Shown here: piece by piece, positions 26,638-34,948 of the stretch
How positions within the stretch are numbered: position 1 is the stretch's first letter
How the letters are laid out: every line of letters starts with the position of its first letter
Source of the DNA: Synechococcus sp. PCC 7335
GTDB taxonomy: Bacteria > Cyanobacteriota > Cyanobacteriia > Phormidesmidales > Phormidesmidaceae
DNA: 54,298 nt
Reading direction: 5' to 3'
Assembly (NCBI RefSeq): GCF_000155595.1
Contig: NZ_DS989906.1
Span: 1 to 54,298 of the forward strand
Notes under the pieces: generated by a model
What the model was told of the DNA's origin: nothing
The model's database searches: none
Seen by the model: only the letters and a program-made list of their open reading frames with translations
Translations under genes and position numbers: made by a program

Positions 26638-28070
26638 GTAATTGCTCAACTCCCCCTTGAGCGAGGTTGCGAGAAATAAGTCATGGCGTAAGGTAGTGAT
26701 ATGGAAAAGCTACCGGATTTAAGCAGTCTAACGCCCGAAGCCAAAGATGCCTTGATAGAGCGGCTATGGGAAGAGTTACAAAACCAACGGAAAAGCATAG
26801 AAGGGCTGAAGAGCAGACCAAAGAAGACCAGTCAGAATTCAAGTAAGCCGCCATCCAAGGGGTTCAAGGCGAATAAAGCGAAAAAGAAAGGCGGTGAGCG
26901 CCGAGAAGCGAGCGTAGGCAGAGCAGGTGGTGGCCGCAAGCTTCATGCCAATCCGAACCAAAGGGTAAGTGCCCATTTACAGTGCTGCCCGTCGTGTCAT
27001 GAGTCAATTCCTCTAACGTCTCAACACTTGCACAGTCGCTACGACAAGATAGAGCTACCGCCGATAGCGCCTGTGGTGACGCGAGTAGAGCGCTACTGTG
27101 GAGAGTGCCTAACCTGCGGGTATCAGAGTGTGGCAACAGTGCCGCCAGAGCTGGCAGCGGGTTCACCGTTTGGCGAAACGATAGAACGATTCATCGCGTA
27201 TCTGCGCTACGGTCATGCCATTAGCTATCAGCGGCTGCAACAGCTGTGCAAAGAGGTGTTTAATCTATCGATATCAGAAGGTGCGATAGCTAATCTGCTC
27301 TCACGGGTCAAGACTCGATTGGAGAAACCGCTAGGAGAGATACAAACTCGGCTACAGCAGTCGGCCGTGATCTGCTCAGACGAGACTAGTGCTCGGGTAG
27401 AGGGAAGAACGGAGTGGGAATGGGTGTTTCAGAACGAAGACGTTTGTCTCCATGTGATTTGTCCGAGCCGAGGTGCCAACGTTATCTATGCCGTTTTAGG
27501 CGAGCATACCCCGGCCACCTGGGTCTCTGATATGTTCAGCGCTCAGCGTTGTCATCCTGGCCAACAGTGGCAGGTGTGTCTAGCCCATCAGCTGCGGGAT
27601 ACGCAGTATGCGATAGACGCTGGCGATGAGGTCTTTGCACCCGCAATGAAGCAGTTATTCCTCGACGCCCTGAAACTTCATAAAAGACGCGACCAGCTAG
27701 CGGTCTCTACGCGATATCAATATCGTTTAGCCATTCAACGCAGACTCAGAAAGCTGCTGTCGCTAGACCCTTCTCAAACCGATGGGCAGCGGTTGAAAAA
27801 GCGATACGAGACCATTCTAGACAATTTGTTTCTGTTCCTCGAAGATGACTCAATTCCACCGACCAACAATTCTAGTGAGCAGGCAATTCGGATGAGTGCC
27901 CTCTTCCGCAAAGTTACCAATGGGTTTCGCTCTGAGTGGGGCAAGGAGCTATTCGCTGCTGTTCGCTCTGTCGTCAATACGGGCCAGCGTCAGGGCTTAT
28001 CTGCCCTGCAATCGATTGAAGCTGCTTTGTCTGCCCAGGGCTCTCTCTTTCTACCCAGTTGAGCAATTAC
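26638..28070 (+). mobile_element. IS66-family element, copy 1
   Basis: The terminal inverted repeats GTAATTGCTCAACT (26638-26651 and inverted 28057-28070) enclose a single transposase gene, 1433 bp in all. The 8-bp target duplication GGATAAAT lies on each side (26630-26637 and 28071-28078), as expected for IS66. Copy 2 at 45499-46931 has the same length. Confidence 0.95.
26701..28062 (+). CDS. IS66-family transposase, copy 1
   Basis: The 453-residue DDE transposase has an N-terminal coiled region (EAKDALIERLWEELQNQRKS), a basic segment, a zinc-binding part (CCPSCHES and CGECLTCGYQS), the first catalytic Asp in VICSDETSARV and the terminal FLEDDSIPPTNNSSEQAIRM with the final Glu. No tnpA/tnpB accessory genes accompany it, so it belongs to the single-gene subgroup. 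It differs from copy 2 by two residues (Pro for Ser in KSRPKK and Val for Leu in SAVICSD). Confidence 0.95.
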   Translation: MEKLPDLSSLTPEAKDALIERLWEELQNQRKSIEGLKSRPKKTSQNSSKPPSKGFKANKAKKKGGERREASVGRAGGGRKLHANPNQRVSAHLQCCPSCHESIPLTSQHLHSRYDKIELPPIAPVVTRVERYCGECLTCGYQSVATVPPELAAGSPFGETIERFIAYLRYGHAISYQRLQQLCKEVFNLSISEGAIANLLSRVKTRLEKPLGEIQTRLQQSAVICSDETSARVEGRTEWEWVFQNEDVCLHVICPSRGANVIYAVLGEHTPATWVSDMFSAQRCHPGQQWQVCLAHQLRDTQYAIDAGDEVFAPAMKQLFLDALKLHKRRDQLAVSTRYQYRLAIQRRLRKLLSLDPSQTDGQRLKKRYETILDNLFLFLEDDSIPPTNNSSEQAIRMSALFRKVTNGFRSEWGKELFAAVRSVVNTGQRQGLSALQSIEAALSAQGSLFLPS

Positions 28071-28245
28071 GGATAAATATTAAAAAAGAGGCAGATGCTA
28101 TTGCAAAGAGAGTACTAGCACTAAATTTAAGTTCAACAGCAGACTCAATGGCGGTACCAAACAGCACACAAGCATAGCTATAAAACACCAAAGTTCGGGT
28201 TCGCCAAGGTTTAGGCTTGCGACGAGATATTAATTTATTGTTCAT
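28051..28245 (-). pseudogene. Small two-helix membrane protein with its end replaced by IS66
   Basis: The frame starts MNNKLISRRKPKPW at 28245, preceded by AGGAGAATAGGAAAG. It has two hydrophobic segments (VFYSYACVLFGTAIESAV and TLFAIASASFLIFI) and then runs into the IS66 end, where it closes with NCSTG. If the IS and one copy of GGATAAAT are removed, the frame continues across the junction as FILFRLQEITLR and stops at 26597 or nearby. The original protein would be about 68 residues. The last dozen residues were replaced, so it may still be made. I do not recognise the family. Confidence 0.5.
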
Positions 28246-28335
28246 TGAACTTTCCTATTCTCCTTTATGTTGCTTTCATCTTAGGATGCGTTCCATCGCA
28301 GCATCCACCGCTGTCCATTTTCGGTATCGGTTCTG

Positions 28336-28563
28336 TCAGTGAGGATCATTTTCTTCTGATGAATCAGACCAGCCTAGTTCCTGAGCGATCGCTTGACGGC
28401 ATACCTCTTGCCAGTCTTCGATTAGTCCGCTTTTAATAGCAGTCTTCATCGAAGCAGGCATCCGAATCGTCATCTTCTCAGTACAAGGTTCTGACCAATC
28501 GTGCTTTTGTTTAAAGCCATGGTCAGCTATATCAGGATTGCCGCCTGGTCTCCCTTTTGCCAT
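28336..28563 (-). CDS. Small ribbon-helix-helix-like protein
   Basis: The 75-residue protein starts MAKGRPGGNPD, which I know from many small cyanobacterial proteins. The centre TEKMTIRMPASMKTAI has the alternating strand pattern of ribbon-helix-helix DNA-binding proteins, followed by a helix DWQEVCRQAIAQEL. A single-domain regulator or antitoxin is likely, but no toxin partner is adjacent. Its C-terminal coding sequence contains GCGATCGC, the same octamer at which a paralogous tail was joined to umuC debris 2 kb away. Confidence 0.6.
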   Translation of the reverse strand: MAKGRPGGNPDIADHGFKQKHDWSEPCTEKMTIRMPASMKTAIKSGLIEDWQEVCRQAIAQELGWSDSSEENDPH

Positions 28564-28721
28564 ATTTCCTCACTAACACCTCTTGAGGGATTTCCGCTAG
28601 AGCTAAGCATACGTAGTATAACAGCCTTGATTTAGTGAGACGGTCACACTATAATGGATTTTGTTGCAAGACTACTAAGTATTCAATCAAGCTGTTCCAA
28701 CCGTTCTTAGGAGTCTCTATA

Positions 28722-28793
28722 ATGTCTTTTAGTCAACAGGCACAAAGGTTTCTAGTTCCCTATCCTTACACACCCACGGTATTCGATGAGTAA
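28722..28793 (+). CDS. Short leader ORF, translationally coupled
   Basis: Twenty-three codons, MSFSQQAQRFLVPYPYTPTV then FDE, follow a good ribosome-binding site (TTAGGAG, 28708-28714). Its stop overlaps the next gene's start in GATGAGTAA, an 8-base overlap. This arrangement suggests that ribosomes finishing the leader restart on the following gene. The peptide is rich in aromatic residues and proline near its end. No function is recognised. Confidence 0.5.
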   Translation: MSFSQQAQRFLVPYPYTPTVFDE

Positions 28794-29316
28794 AGACATA
28801 GATTTCTTAGTAGAACTAGCTGAATTATCTACAGCGTCTGAAGAGACTTTACCCACTGAAAAAACTGACGAGTCTATGTACAGGCGTTGCAAAGTTGCGT
28901 CTAAGCTGCTAAAACCAAAGCTTAGACAAGCGGCTGCCGACGGTCAATACGATAGTATTGCGATTCTGAAACTATATTCTTCTGATTTTCAATCGGTGAA
29001 ACCTTTCCGAAGACCGCGTAATTCTGATGTCGATAGTGAAGCTTTTCAGATTTTTACATGGGACTTAGCAGAGGAAGGCTTTCGGTGCTTCATTGATCGT
29101 CCAGGACTGTCCTCGTCGCTAGTAGCCTTTCAACACTGCGGCATCTCGAAGTCAGCACAATCGGATAGATGGGTACTGTACGTTTTGTTGCCGCAACGTG
29201 AACCTCCTCGACGCTACTGGGCTAGGACTCTCGCATTCCATGCCAAGAAGATTGTTCTTCATCTGCTGGCTTTTGCCCTTGTTGCATTGATAAGCCTCCT
29301 AATCTTTGCTGCCTAA
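28786..29316 (+). CDS. Tail-anchored membrane protein, unknown function
   Basis: The 176-residue product has a soluble region of about 150 residues with no recognised domain and ends in a membrane helix (KIVLHLLAFALVALISLLIF). As read, it would be a tail-anchored cytoplasmic protein. After TAA 29314-29316 the same frame stays open for 47 more codons and contains a second membrane helix, so the gene may once have been about 224 residues long. ATG 28786 lies inside the leader ORF, so its translation probably depends on that leader. Confidence 0.6.
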   Translation: MSKDIDFLVELAELSTASEETLPTEKTDESMYRRCKVASKLLKPKLRQAAADGQYDSIAILKLYSSDFQSVKPFRRPRNSDVDSEAFQIFTWDLAEEGFRCFIDRPGLSSSLVAFQHCGISKSAQSDRWVLYVLLPQREPPRRYWARTLAFHAKKIVLHLLAFALVALISLLIFAA

Positions 29317-29460
29317 GTATTATTGGCGCTCGAAATATACGTTGAAAGCCAAGCAGGTAATACAGCAGTGGTTATACTTTACGTGGGTTTGGCAGCACTG
29401 ATTATCAGCACCTTAGTTTCTATTGAGGCTGCTGTTTTCTTTGCGCTTACGGATAGCTGA
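29317..29460 (+). pseudogene. In-frame continuation with second membrane helix, beyond a TAA
   Basis: Directly after the stop of the preceding gene the same frame reads LLALEIYVESQAGNTAVV, then the hydrophobic ILYVGLAALIISTLVSIEAA and VFFALTDS, before TGA. TTG 29323 could start a separate 45-residue protein, but no ribosome-binding site is seen. The simplest view is a longer two-helix protein split by a nonsense change, or one made by stop-codon read-through. Confidence 0.5.
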
Positions 29461-29704
29461 GCAGCATTGTTCACATCAGAATAGACTCAGACTTAAGATA
29501 GGATAAGCTATGCTACGAAGTTTACAAACGTTGAATATTCAAGCGACCTCTCTTAAGTACAAGCAAGCAGGTTTCTTACAGAAATCGTCGTAAAGCCCAC
29601 TGATTTTAATCGTGGGATATAAGACGGTGAGCGTAGCGAACAATCTTGCTCAAAGCTTTATATAGCAACGGTGTCAGGTTATTAGGTGGTGATAAAGTAT
29701 ACCT
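29461..29704. other. Intergenic with an IS200/IS605-like end hairpin
   Basis: The stretch contains CCCAC...GTGGG (29596-29616) enclosing GATTTTAATC, very like the hairpin at the right end of cyanobacterial IS200/IS605 elements. No other gene is seen. With the TnpB stub that follows, this suggests remnants of one or two such elements. Confidence 0.4.
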
Positions 29705-29842
29705 ATGGCACCCGTGACGACGACGCTAAAACTAAAGTGCTTTGACCTCAATCAGGCCAAAGCAAATATGTTTGGGCAAACGACAGCAGCGACAACGCAG
29801 TTGGCGAATGAGTGCTGGGTTGGATTATCACTATCAAGATAG
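29705..29842 (+). pseudogene. TnpB N-terminal fragment
   Basis: The frame begins MAPVTTTLKLKCFDLNQAKA and continues NMFGQTTAATTQLANECW before a stop at 29840-29842. This matches the first 40 residues of cyanobacterial TnpB proteins (RNA-guided nucleases of IS200/IS605 elements), which are about 400 residues long. The rest is absent. TnpB itself is therefore not functional here. Confidence 0.5.
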
Positions 29843-30007
29843 TGGATTGCGAGTTGTTTGTTCGGATGTCGAGAGCTAGTGAAAAATCCATGAGACTTGA
29901 GGAGAATTGATGGAATTGAGGGAGCATAGGAAGACGCAATCACCTTCTCAGTTCATTTGATATGTTGTAGTTGTCTAAAGAAGTTACTGATTAAAAAGGT
30001 ATTTTGA

Positions 30008-30745
30008 ATGTCTAGTAATCCTACCCAACCGGCTTTTCTATTTGTCCTAGAGCAACATGTGGCGGACTGGCGGCAGATGGTATTGCCGCCGTATTGGCTA
30101 GGCGATCGCCGAGCTCCCGAGTATCTACAACGAATCAGAGAGGTAGGCGGGAAATACCTGCGGTTGCGTAGCGCTAATCTACAAGGCGTTAATCTGAGCG
30201 GCGCTAACTTGCGGAAAGCCGATCTGAGTAGCGCCAACCTCAGTAGTGCTAATTTACGCGAAGTCGACCTAAGTGATGCAACTCTGTACTGTATCGACTT
30301 AGAGGACGCTTCTTTAGTCAGGGCCAAGCTGTGTGACGCCAAAATGCAAGGCGCTATCCTACACAGGGCAGATTTGAGGGGCGCAGATCTCAGTGGCGCG
30401 AACCTCGATAGAGCCGAACCGAACAAGGCTTGCTTACGCGGCGTTAACCTGCATGGAGCCAGTCTGTTCGCAGCGGATCTACGCGGAGCTGATTTACAAG
30501 AAGCCGATTTGCATGGAGCCAACTTGTTCTTCGCGGATCTCAAAGCAGCCAATCTAAACAATAGCGACTTGTGTGGAGCCGTCCTAGAAATGACTGATCT
30601 AAACCAGGTTTCTCTAGTAGGAGCAAAAGTTGATAATACTCGATTCGGTGAGGGTGAAGGGTTGTCCGATGAGAGAAAGGAAGATCTGAAGCAGAGAGGC
30701 GCAATTTTTGGGTGGGATGCGTTTTGCGAAGAGAACAAACCCTAG
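30008..30745 (+). CDS. Pentapeptide-repeat protein
   Basis: After a 45-residue N-terminus (WRQMVLPPYWLGDRRAPEYL) this 245-residue protein has about 30 tandem A(D/N)Lxx repeats from residue 54 to 210, for example LQGVNLSGANLRKADLSSAN. These fold as a square right-handed beta helix. A short helical C-terminus follows. Some members mimic DNA and bind gyrase; others are structural. No signal peptide is seen, so it is probably cytosolic. Its TAG stop shares the palindrome CTAG (30742-30745) with the stop of the convergent umuC gene. Confidence 0.93.
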   Translation: MSSNPTQPAFLFVLEQHVADWRQMVLPPYWLGDRRAPEYLQRIREVGGKYLRLRSANLQGVNLSGANLRKADLSSANLSSANLREVDLSDATLYCIDLEDASLVRAKLCDAKMQGAILHRADLRGADLSGANLDRAEPNKACLRGVNLHGASLFAADLRGADLQEADLHGANLFFADLKAANLNNSDLCGAVLEMTDLNQVSLVGAKVDNTRFGEGEGLSDERKEDLKQRGAIFGWDAFCEENKP

Positions 30746-32019
30746 CATCTAACCTTGACTATCTCCTTGAGCCGTGTCGTATACCGGGGCGATCGCCACT
30801 GCTGTCTCATCCCCCAAGACTTCCGCTGCTTGCCCTTCTCTAGTCCTTGAGCCGCAAAGCGAACTGTACCTCTACCCATCTTGGCGTTAAGCGAATCCAT
30901 CAGCGCCATTAACTCATCGGACTGCTCGTGGTCGGTAGAGCAGAACAAGTTTCCCTGTACGGTGGTAGCCGGGGCCAGGTCAACCAGCATAACGCCGCAC
31001 TTGTGGTACTCAAACCCAGGTCGATACAGCTGTGCCATACATGCTCTGGCCGCATGGATAATCTCGCGGCTATCGCGGCTAGGTACGGTGAATGACCAGG
31101 TGCAGCTATTGCTGTACTGCGCCTCATGCTTACGGAATCTGTTGGTTTGCAAGAACACCTGCAACCCCCCACAGCGACTGCCCTGGCCGCGTAGCTTTCC
31201 GGCTGCTCTAGCGGCATGGTCAGCGATCGCCTCCAACAGTAAATGCTTCTCAGAGATCATCTGCCCGAACGAGCGCGAACACATAATGTTCTTCTTCGGC
31301 TGGATCTCTTCTAGTCCCAGACAAGCGGTTCCGCGTAGTTCATGAACAATACGCTCTGCCACTACGTTGAACACCTGGCGAATTGTCCTTGGCTCAGCGG
31401 CTCGTAAGTCAGCAGCAGTTTTAATACCAATCGCGTTGAGCTTGAGTGCCCAGCGCCGCCCGATGCCCCAGATATCTTCGACTGCAATAGTGGGAAGCAC
31501 CTGGTCTTGGAGGGTGCGATCACACAAGTTAAAAACACCGCTCGTTGTTCGCTTCTTTGCCACATAGTTTGCGACCTTAGCCAGTGTTTTAGTAGGTCCG
31601 ATACCCACGCCGATAGGTATGCCTGTCCATTGATGAACTTTCCTTTGCATCTGGCGTCCGTAGTCAGTGAGGTCAAGGTGGGCAAAGCCGTCCAGTTGTA
31701 GAAAAACCTCATCGATTGAATAAACTTCCATATCCGGGGTGAATGTCCCCAAACATGCCATTACCCGCTGAGACATATCACCATAGAGGGCGTAGTTAGA
31801 AGAGAAAACTGCAACATTGTTTTGAGTACAGAGGCTTCGATACTTATGCCACGGCCCGCCCATTGGTACCCCTAACGTTTTTAGTTGTGGTGATCTAGCA
31901 ATAAAACAACCGTCGTTATTTGATAGCACACCACAGGCGTGAGTCTCTAGCTCAGGCCGGAATACCCGCTCGCAGGACACGTAGAATTGGTTGCAGTCAC
32001 AAAGAGCAAAGATCGGCAT
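30742..32019 (-). CDS. umuC: DNA polymerase V catalytic subunit UmuC
   Basis: The 425-residue protein has Y-family polymerase motifs: FALCDCNQFYVSCERVF at the start with the first catalytic Asp, and YSIDEVFLQLDG with the second acidic pair. The helix-hairpin-helix IWGIGRRWALKLNAIGI follows, then the little finger and the UmuC-specific tail. It performs error-prone translesion synthesis together with cleaved UmuD. The gene starts 12 bp after umuD, so the pair is one operon. It is intact and is clearly the source family of the umuC scrap at 26372-26590. Confidence 0.96.
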   Translation of the reverse strand: MPIFALCDCNQFYVSCERVFRPELETHACGVLSNNDGCFIARSPQLKTLGVPMGGPWHKYRSLCTQNNVAVFSSNYALYGDMSQRVMACLGTFTPDMEVYSIDEVFLQLDGFAHLDLTDYGRQMQRKVHQWTGIPIGVGIGPTKTLAKVANYVAKKRTTSGVFNLCDRTLQDQVLPTIAVEDIWGIGRRWALKLNAIGIKTAADLRAAEPRTIRQVFNVVAERIVHELRGTACLGLEEIQPKKNIMCSRSFGQMISEKHLLLEAIADHAARAAGKLRGQGSRCGGLQVFLQTNRFRKHEAQYSNSCTWSFTVPSRDSREIIHAARACMAQLYRPGFEYHKCGVMLVDLAPATTVQGNLFCSTDHEQSDELMALMDSLNAKMGRGTVRFAAQGLEKGKQRKSWGMRQQWRSPRYTTRLKEIVKVRC

Positions 32020-32031
32020 GGAATAACCCTC

Positions 32032-32460
32032 TCAGCGCATCGAGCGAATGATATGGATGACAACACCCCAAATCCGCACGTCGGCATCCTCACCCAGTTC
32101 AATCGAAGGATAGTCAGGGTTTGCTGCCATCAGGAAGGTTTGCTGTTCCTTCTGACATAGCTTTTTAACCGTCAGTTCGCCATCGATCGCCGCAACAACA
32201 ACTCTGCCGTGGCGCGGTTCTTCACTACGATCAACAATGAGCAAGTCCTCATGATGAATACCTTCGCCTACCATTGACCAGCCATCAGCACGGACAAGGA
32301 AAGTGGCGCTAGGATGCGGAATCAGATGCTCGTTCAGGTTGATATGGCCATCAAGGTGATCGGTTGCAGGCGAAGGAAACCCAGCTGAGACCGGACAGCT
32401 ATACAGCGGAAGTAGATGCGATCGGTACGGAATCAGACGGAGCGCTTCAGAAACGATCAT
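32032..32460 (-). CDS. umuD: SOS mutagenesis protein UmuD (self-cleaving)
   Basis: The 142-residue protein is collinear with E. coli UmuD. The cleavage site is Ala26-Gly27 in VSAGFPSPATDHLD, the catalytic Ser62 is in GWSMVGEG and Lys99 in DGELTVKKL. The end VVIHIIRSMR is typical. RecA-stimulated self-cleavage gives UmuD', which forms DNA polymerase V with UmuC. It is the first gene of the umuDC pair. A LexA-like site lies about 120 bp upstream. Confidence 0.95.
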   Translation of the reverse strand: MIVSEALRLIPYRSHLLPLYSCPVSAGFPSPATDHLDGHINLNEHLIPHPSATFLVRADGWSMVGEGIHHEDLLIVDRSEEPRHGRVVVAAIDGELTVKKLCQKEQQTFLMAANPDYPSIELGEDADVRIWGVVIHIIRSMR

Positions 32461-32579
32461 AGAATTCAGTAATGCGGGAGGACAGAATCGGTTGCCACAC
32501 AGCGCTCCTGATAGCTATGCGGCAGGTCTTAGAAGGTGAGGTGAAGCAAACTGATAATTCTCAAAACATCAAAAAATAT

Positions 32580-32593
32580 AGTACAAAAGAACT
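32580..32593 (-). promoter_or_regulatory. Candidate LexA box upstream of umuD
   Basis: Read on the minus strand, AGTTCTTTTGTACT differs at one position from the cyanobacterial LexA site RGTACNNNDGTWCB. TACTAT within and after it could serve as a -10 element. The 120-bp distance to umuD is a little long. Confidence 0.4.
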
Positions 32594-32929
32594 AAAATTT
32601 AAGATTACTGCTACGCCCGTGAGAAATCAAGTCCCTTGGTTCTGCAAGTAGTTCTGAAGGCAGAGGTCGAACATAGAATCACCCTTGAGCACCGTCTAAG
32701 GTACTCCTGTGCAACGTTTTTGGTCGGAGTGGTTTATGGATACTATCTTGGCGGATCGGTTAGTGCGGATTAAGTCCGAGCGGGTCTTCGTGAGGAGATG
32801 CGCCTAGCTAACCGCGCTAGGCCACAAAGCTGTGGGTACTCTAGCCCAAGTTCTGCAAACAATTACCAGATTGAGATGTAGGGATAAGCCTGACCATAAT
32901 TTCTGATAGATAAGAGTTGCTAAATTACT
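32594..32929. other. Intergenic, 336 bp
   Basis: Nothing recognisable is seen apart from probable promoter sequence for the TPR gene to its right. The minus-strand frame at 32804-33031 crosses the start of that gene and looks like a shadow. Confidence 0.4.
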
Positions 32930-33256
32930 ATGAATAGCCGCAATAAACCTGAGCATCCTGTTGGTAGGTACCAAGATTTTCTTGATGCTGCTCTGGGAAC
33001 TGATATGACTCAAGGAATGGAGAAACGTCATGCTGCTAGAGTCTTAGAAGCAATAGACTATGCAGATCAGGAAGACTATGTAGAAGCCACCGCTCTATTT
33101 TCGATGGCTTCAAGTACCGCTCCCACAGCTTCAGGTAAGCAGTCCTGCCTGCTTTTATCAAAGGGAGCAAGTGATGCTTACAATGCTTATGAGAATGCAC
33201 TTGCAAATGCTGCCTCTGAGATAAAAGCTAAAGAGATAGCACAAGCAGCCTGGAAC
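32930..33256 (+). pseudogene. TPR-protein gene, 5' part, cut by an IS
   Basis: The frame begins MNSRNKPEHPVGRYQDFLDA and ends in KEIAQAAWN, where the IS begins and three foreign residues (LIG) precede a stop. The 109 native residues are mostly helical (LEAIDYADQEDYVEATALFS), in the style of TPR proteins. Removing the element (33257-34582) and one 9-bp repeat rejoins it in frame with TVQTELSNYLNFLGFYYCER on the other side. Confidence 0.8.
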
Positions 33257-34582
33257 CTGATTGGCTGACAAAAGATGCAATAGCCAGGTTGAATCGCTGT
33301 CATACAGGGACTTGAGAGCCGCAAAGGTTGCGAGGGGGAGCCAGCGTTCTAAGATTTAGATGCAACTCAAAACCAAAGGAACGCTGTGAAAAAAACTCCC
33401 GCCTCTACGATGCCTTGAAAGCCTGGCTGGGTCAAGATTGCCCCTGGGCACATCTATCGCATCTAACGACCTGCTGTTGGATGGTGTTTGCGCTGATTCA
33501 AACCGGCAGCGTCAGCCTGACAAAGTGGACAACCTACTTGCCCTGTCGCGGTCTCTACGCCCAGAGTAAACAAAGACGGGTGCGTCGCTGGTTAGGCAAT
33601 AGCCGCATCAACATCCACCGATTGTACAAACCGCTGATTCAAGCGGCCTTGGCGACCTGGGAAGCCGAGTGCCTTTATCTTTGTTTAGACACCTCGCTGT
33701 TTTGGGAGCAGTACTGCTTAATTCGGCTAGCCGTGGTGTATCGAGGCCGCTCCATTCCTCTGGCTTGGCGAGTTCTAGAACACAACAGTGCCTCTGTTGC
33801 GTTTGAAGCCTATGAAGAACTGCTCAGGCAGTCTACGCAATACTTGCCTTCAAACGCAAACATGATTCTGTTGGCCGACCGAGGCTTTGTGCATACCCGT
33901 GCGATGACGCTGATAAAACAACTCGGCTGGCACTACCGCATCCGTATCAAAAGTGACACCTGGATTTGGCGACCCGGTTCCGGCTGGTGTCAACCTAAAT
34001 CGTTTCACCTAGAACGAGGTCGGGCACTATGTTTCCACCACATCAGACTCCATCGTCACGAACAGTACGGCCCAGTGCATGTCATCATCGGGCGCAACAA
34101 CATCAATGGTGAACTTTGGGCCGTCGTCAGCGACCAGCCCACTAGCCCGCAAACCTTTATGGAATATGCCTTGCGCTTCGATATCGAGGAAGGATTTTTA
34201 GACGACCAGTCCGCCGGTTGGAATCTACAACGCTCTGAGATTCGAGGCCTCACTGACCTCTCTCGCTTATGGTTTATTCTGGCAGTAGCCACGCTTTACG
34301 TCACGGCTCAAGGCGTAGCGGTTGTGCAATCAGGCCGTAGGCGATGGATTGACACACACTGGGATAGAGGCAACAGCTACTTTCGCATCGGATTGGAGTG
34401 GACTAAGGCGGCTCTGCTCAACGGTTGGCAGGTGATTAAACAGGCTTGTTTTACCTCTCACATTGATCCGCAACCGGCGATGGCTTCTAGGCCACAACAC
34501 AACAAGAAGTCCGGGCGCTTGCTCGATTTCAGCGTGATTACCGTTAAGTTTGTTCCTGATTAAACTTTTGTCAGCCAATCAG
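33257..34582 (+). mobile_element. IS4-like insertion sequence with 9-bp target duplication
   Basis: Perfect 18-bp terminal repeats CTGATTGGCTGACAAAAG (33257-33274 and inverted 34565-34582) enclose one transposase. GCCTGGAAC is repeated on both sides (33248-33256 and 34583-34591). The total is 1326 bp. Intact ends and duplication mean a fairly recent insertion. Confidence 0.93.
33328..34563 (+). CDS. IS4-like transposase
   Basis: The frame encodes up to 411 residues, of which about 395 look native. DDE features: first Asp in LYLCLDTSLFWEQY, second in MILLADRGFVHTRA and Glu in RFDIEEGFLDDQSAGW, where the Y/R..E region of IS4-type enzymes is expected. The C-terminus (WIDTHWDRGNSYFRIGLEW) is also typical. 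The real start is uncertain: the frame opens at TTG 33328, and a GTG with a better ribosome-binding site (AAGGAACG, near 33378-33388) is out of frame by one base. One base may therefore have been lost near the start, or a frameshift is used. Confidence 0.85.
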   Translation: MRGGASVLRFRCNSKPKERCEKNSRLYDALKAWLGQDCPWAHLSHLTTCCWMVFALIQTGSVSLTKWTTYLPCRGLYAQSKQRRVRRWLGNSRINIHRLYKPLIQAALATWEAECLYLCLDTSLFWEQYCLIRLAVVYRGRSIPLAWRVLEHNSASVAFEAYEELLRQSTQYLPSNANMILLADRGFVHTRAMTLIKQLGWHYRIRIKSDTWIWRPGSGWCQPKSFHLERGRALCFHHIRLHRHEQYGPVHVIIGRNNINGELWAVVSDQPTSPQTFMEYALRFDIEEGFLDDQSAGWNLQRSEIRGLTDLSRLWFILAVATLYVTAQGVAVVQSGRRRWIDTHWDRGNSYFRIGLEWTKAALLNGWQVIKQACFTSHIDPQPAMASRPQHNKKSGRLLDFSVITVKFVPD

Positions 34583-34948
34583 GCCTGGAACACTGTACAA
34601 ACCGAATTATCCAATTACTTAAACTTTCTAGGCTTTTACTATTGTGAACGCAAGAAGCACTTAGAAGCAATTGAATTTTATGATAGAGCGATCAAGATTA
34701 ATCCACGTTGCTCAATGGCATATTTGAGTCGTGGCTACAATAAAGCTGAATTGGATCTTTACGATGAAGCAATTAAAGATCTGCAAATTGCCGAGCAGCT
34801 TTACAATGAGCAAGGTGACAAAGTTAACAGCCAATATGCTCAAGAAATTTTGATGCTAATAAAATCTGGGGTTTTTTGCACAACCCCTCGAAAAGGTATA
34901 GTCCAGATTGAGATCGTCGAGACTCATTCTTGTGCTGGCCATATTTAG
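34583..34948 (+). pseudogene. TPR-protein gene, 3' part
   Basis: This continues the frame broken at 33256. It encodes two TPR units, LNFLGFYYCERKKHLEAIEF with YDRAIKINPRCSMA, and YLSRGYNKAELDLYDEAIKD with LQIAEQLYNEQ. The frame then passes into the terminal repeat of another element at 34868 and ends with unrelated residues (CTTPRKGIVQ onward). The joined ancestral protein would be about 200 residues. TPR proteins mediate protein contacts; the partner is unknown. Confidence 0.75.
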
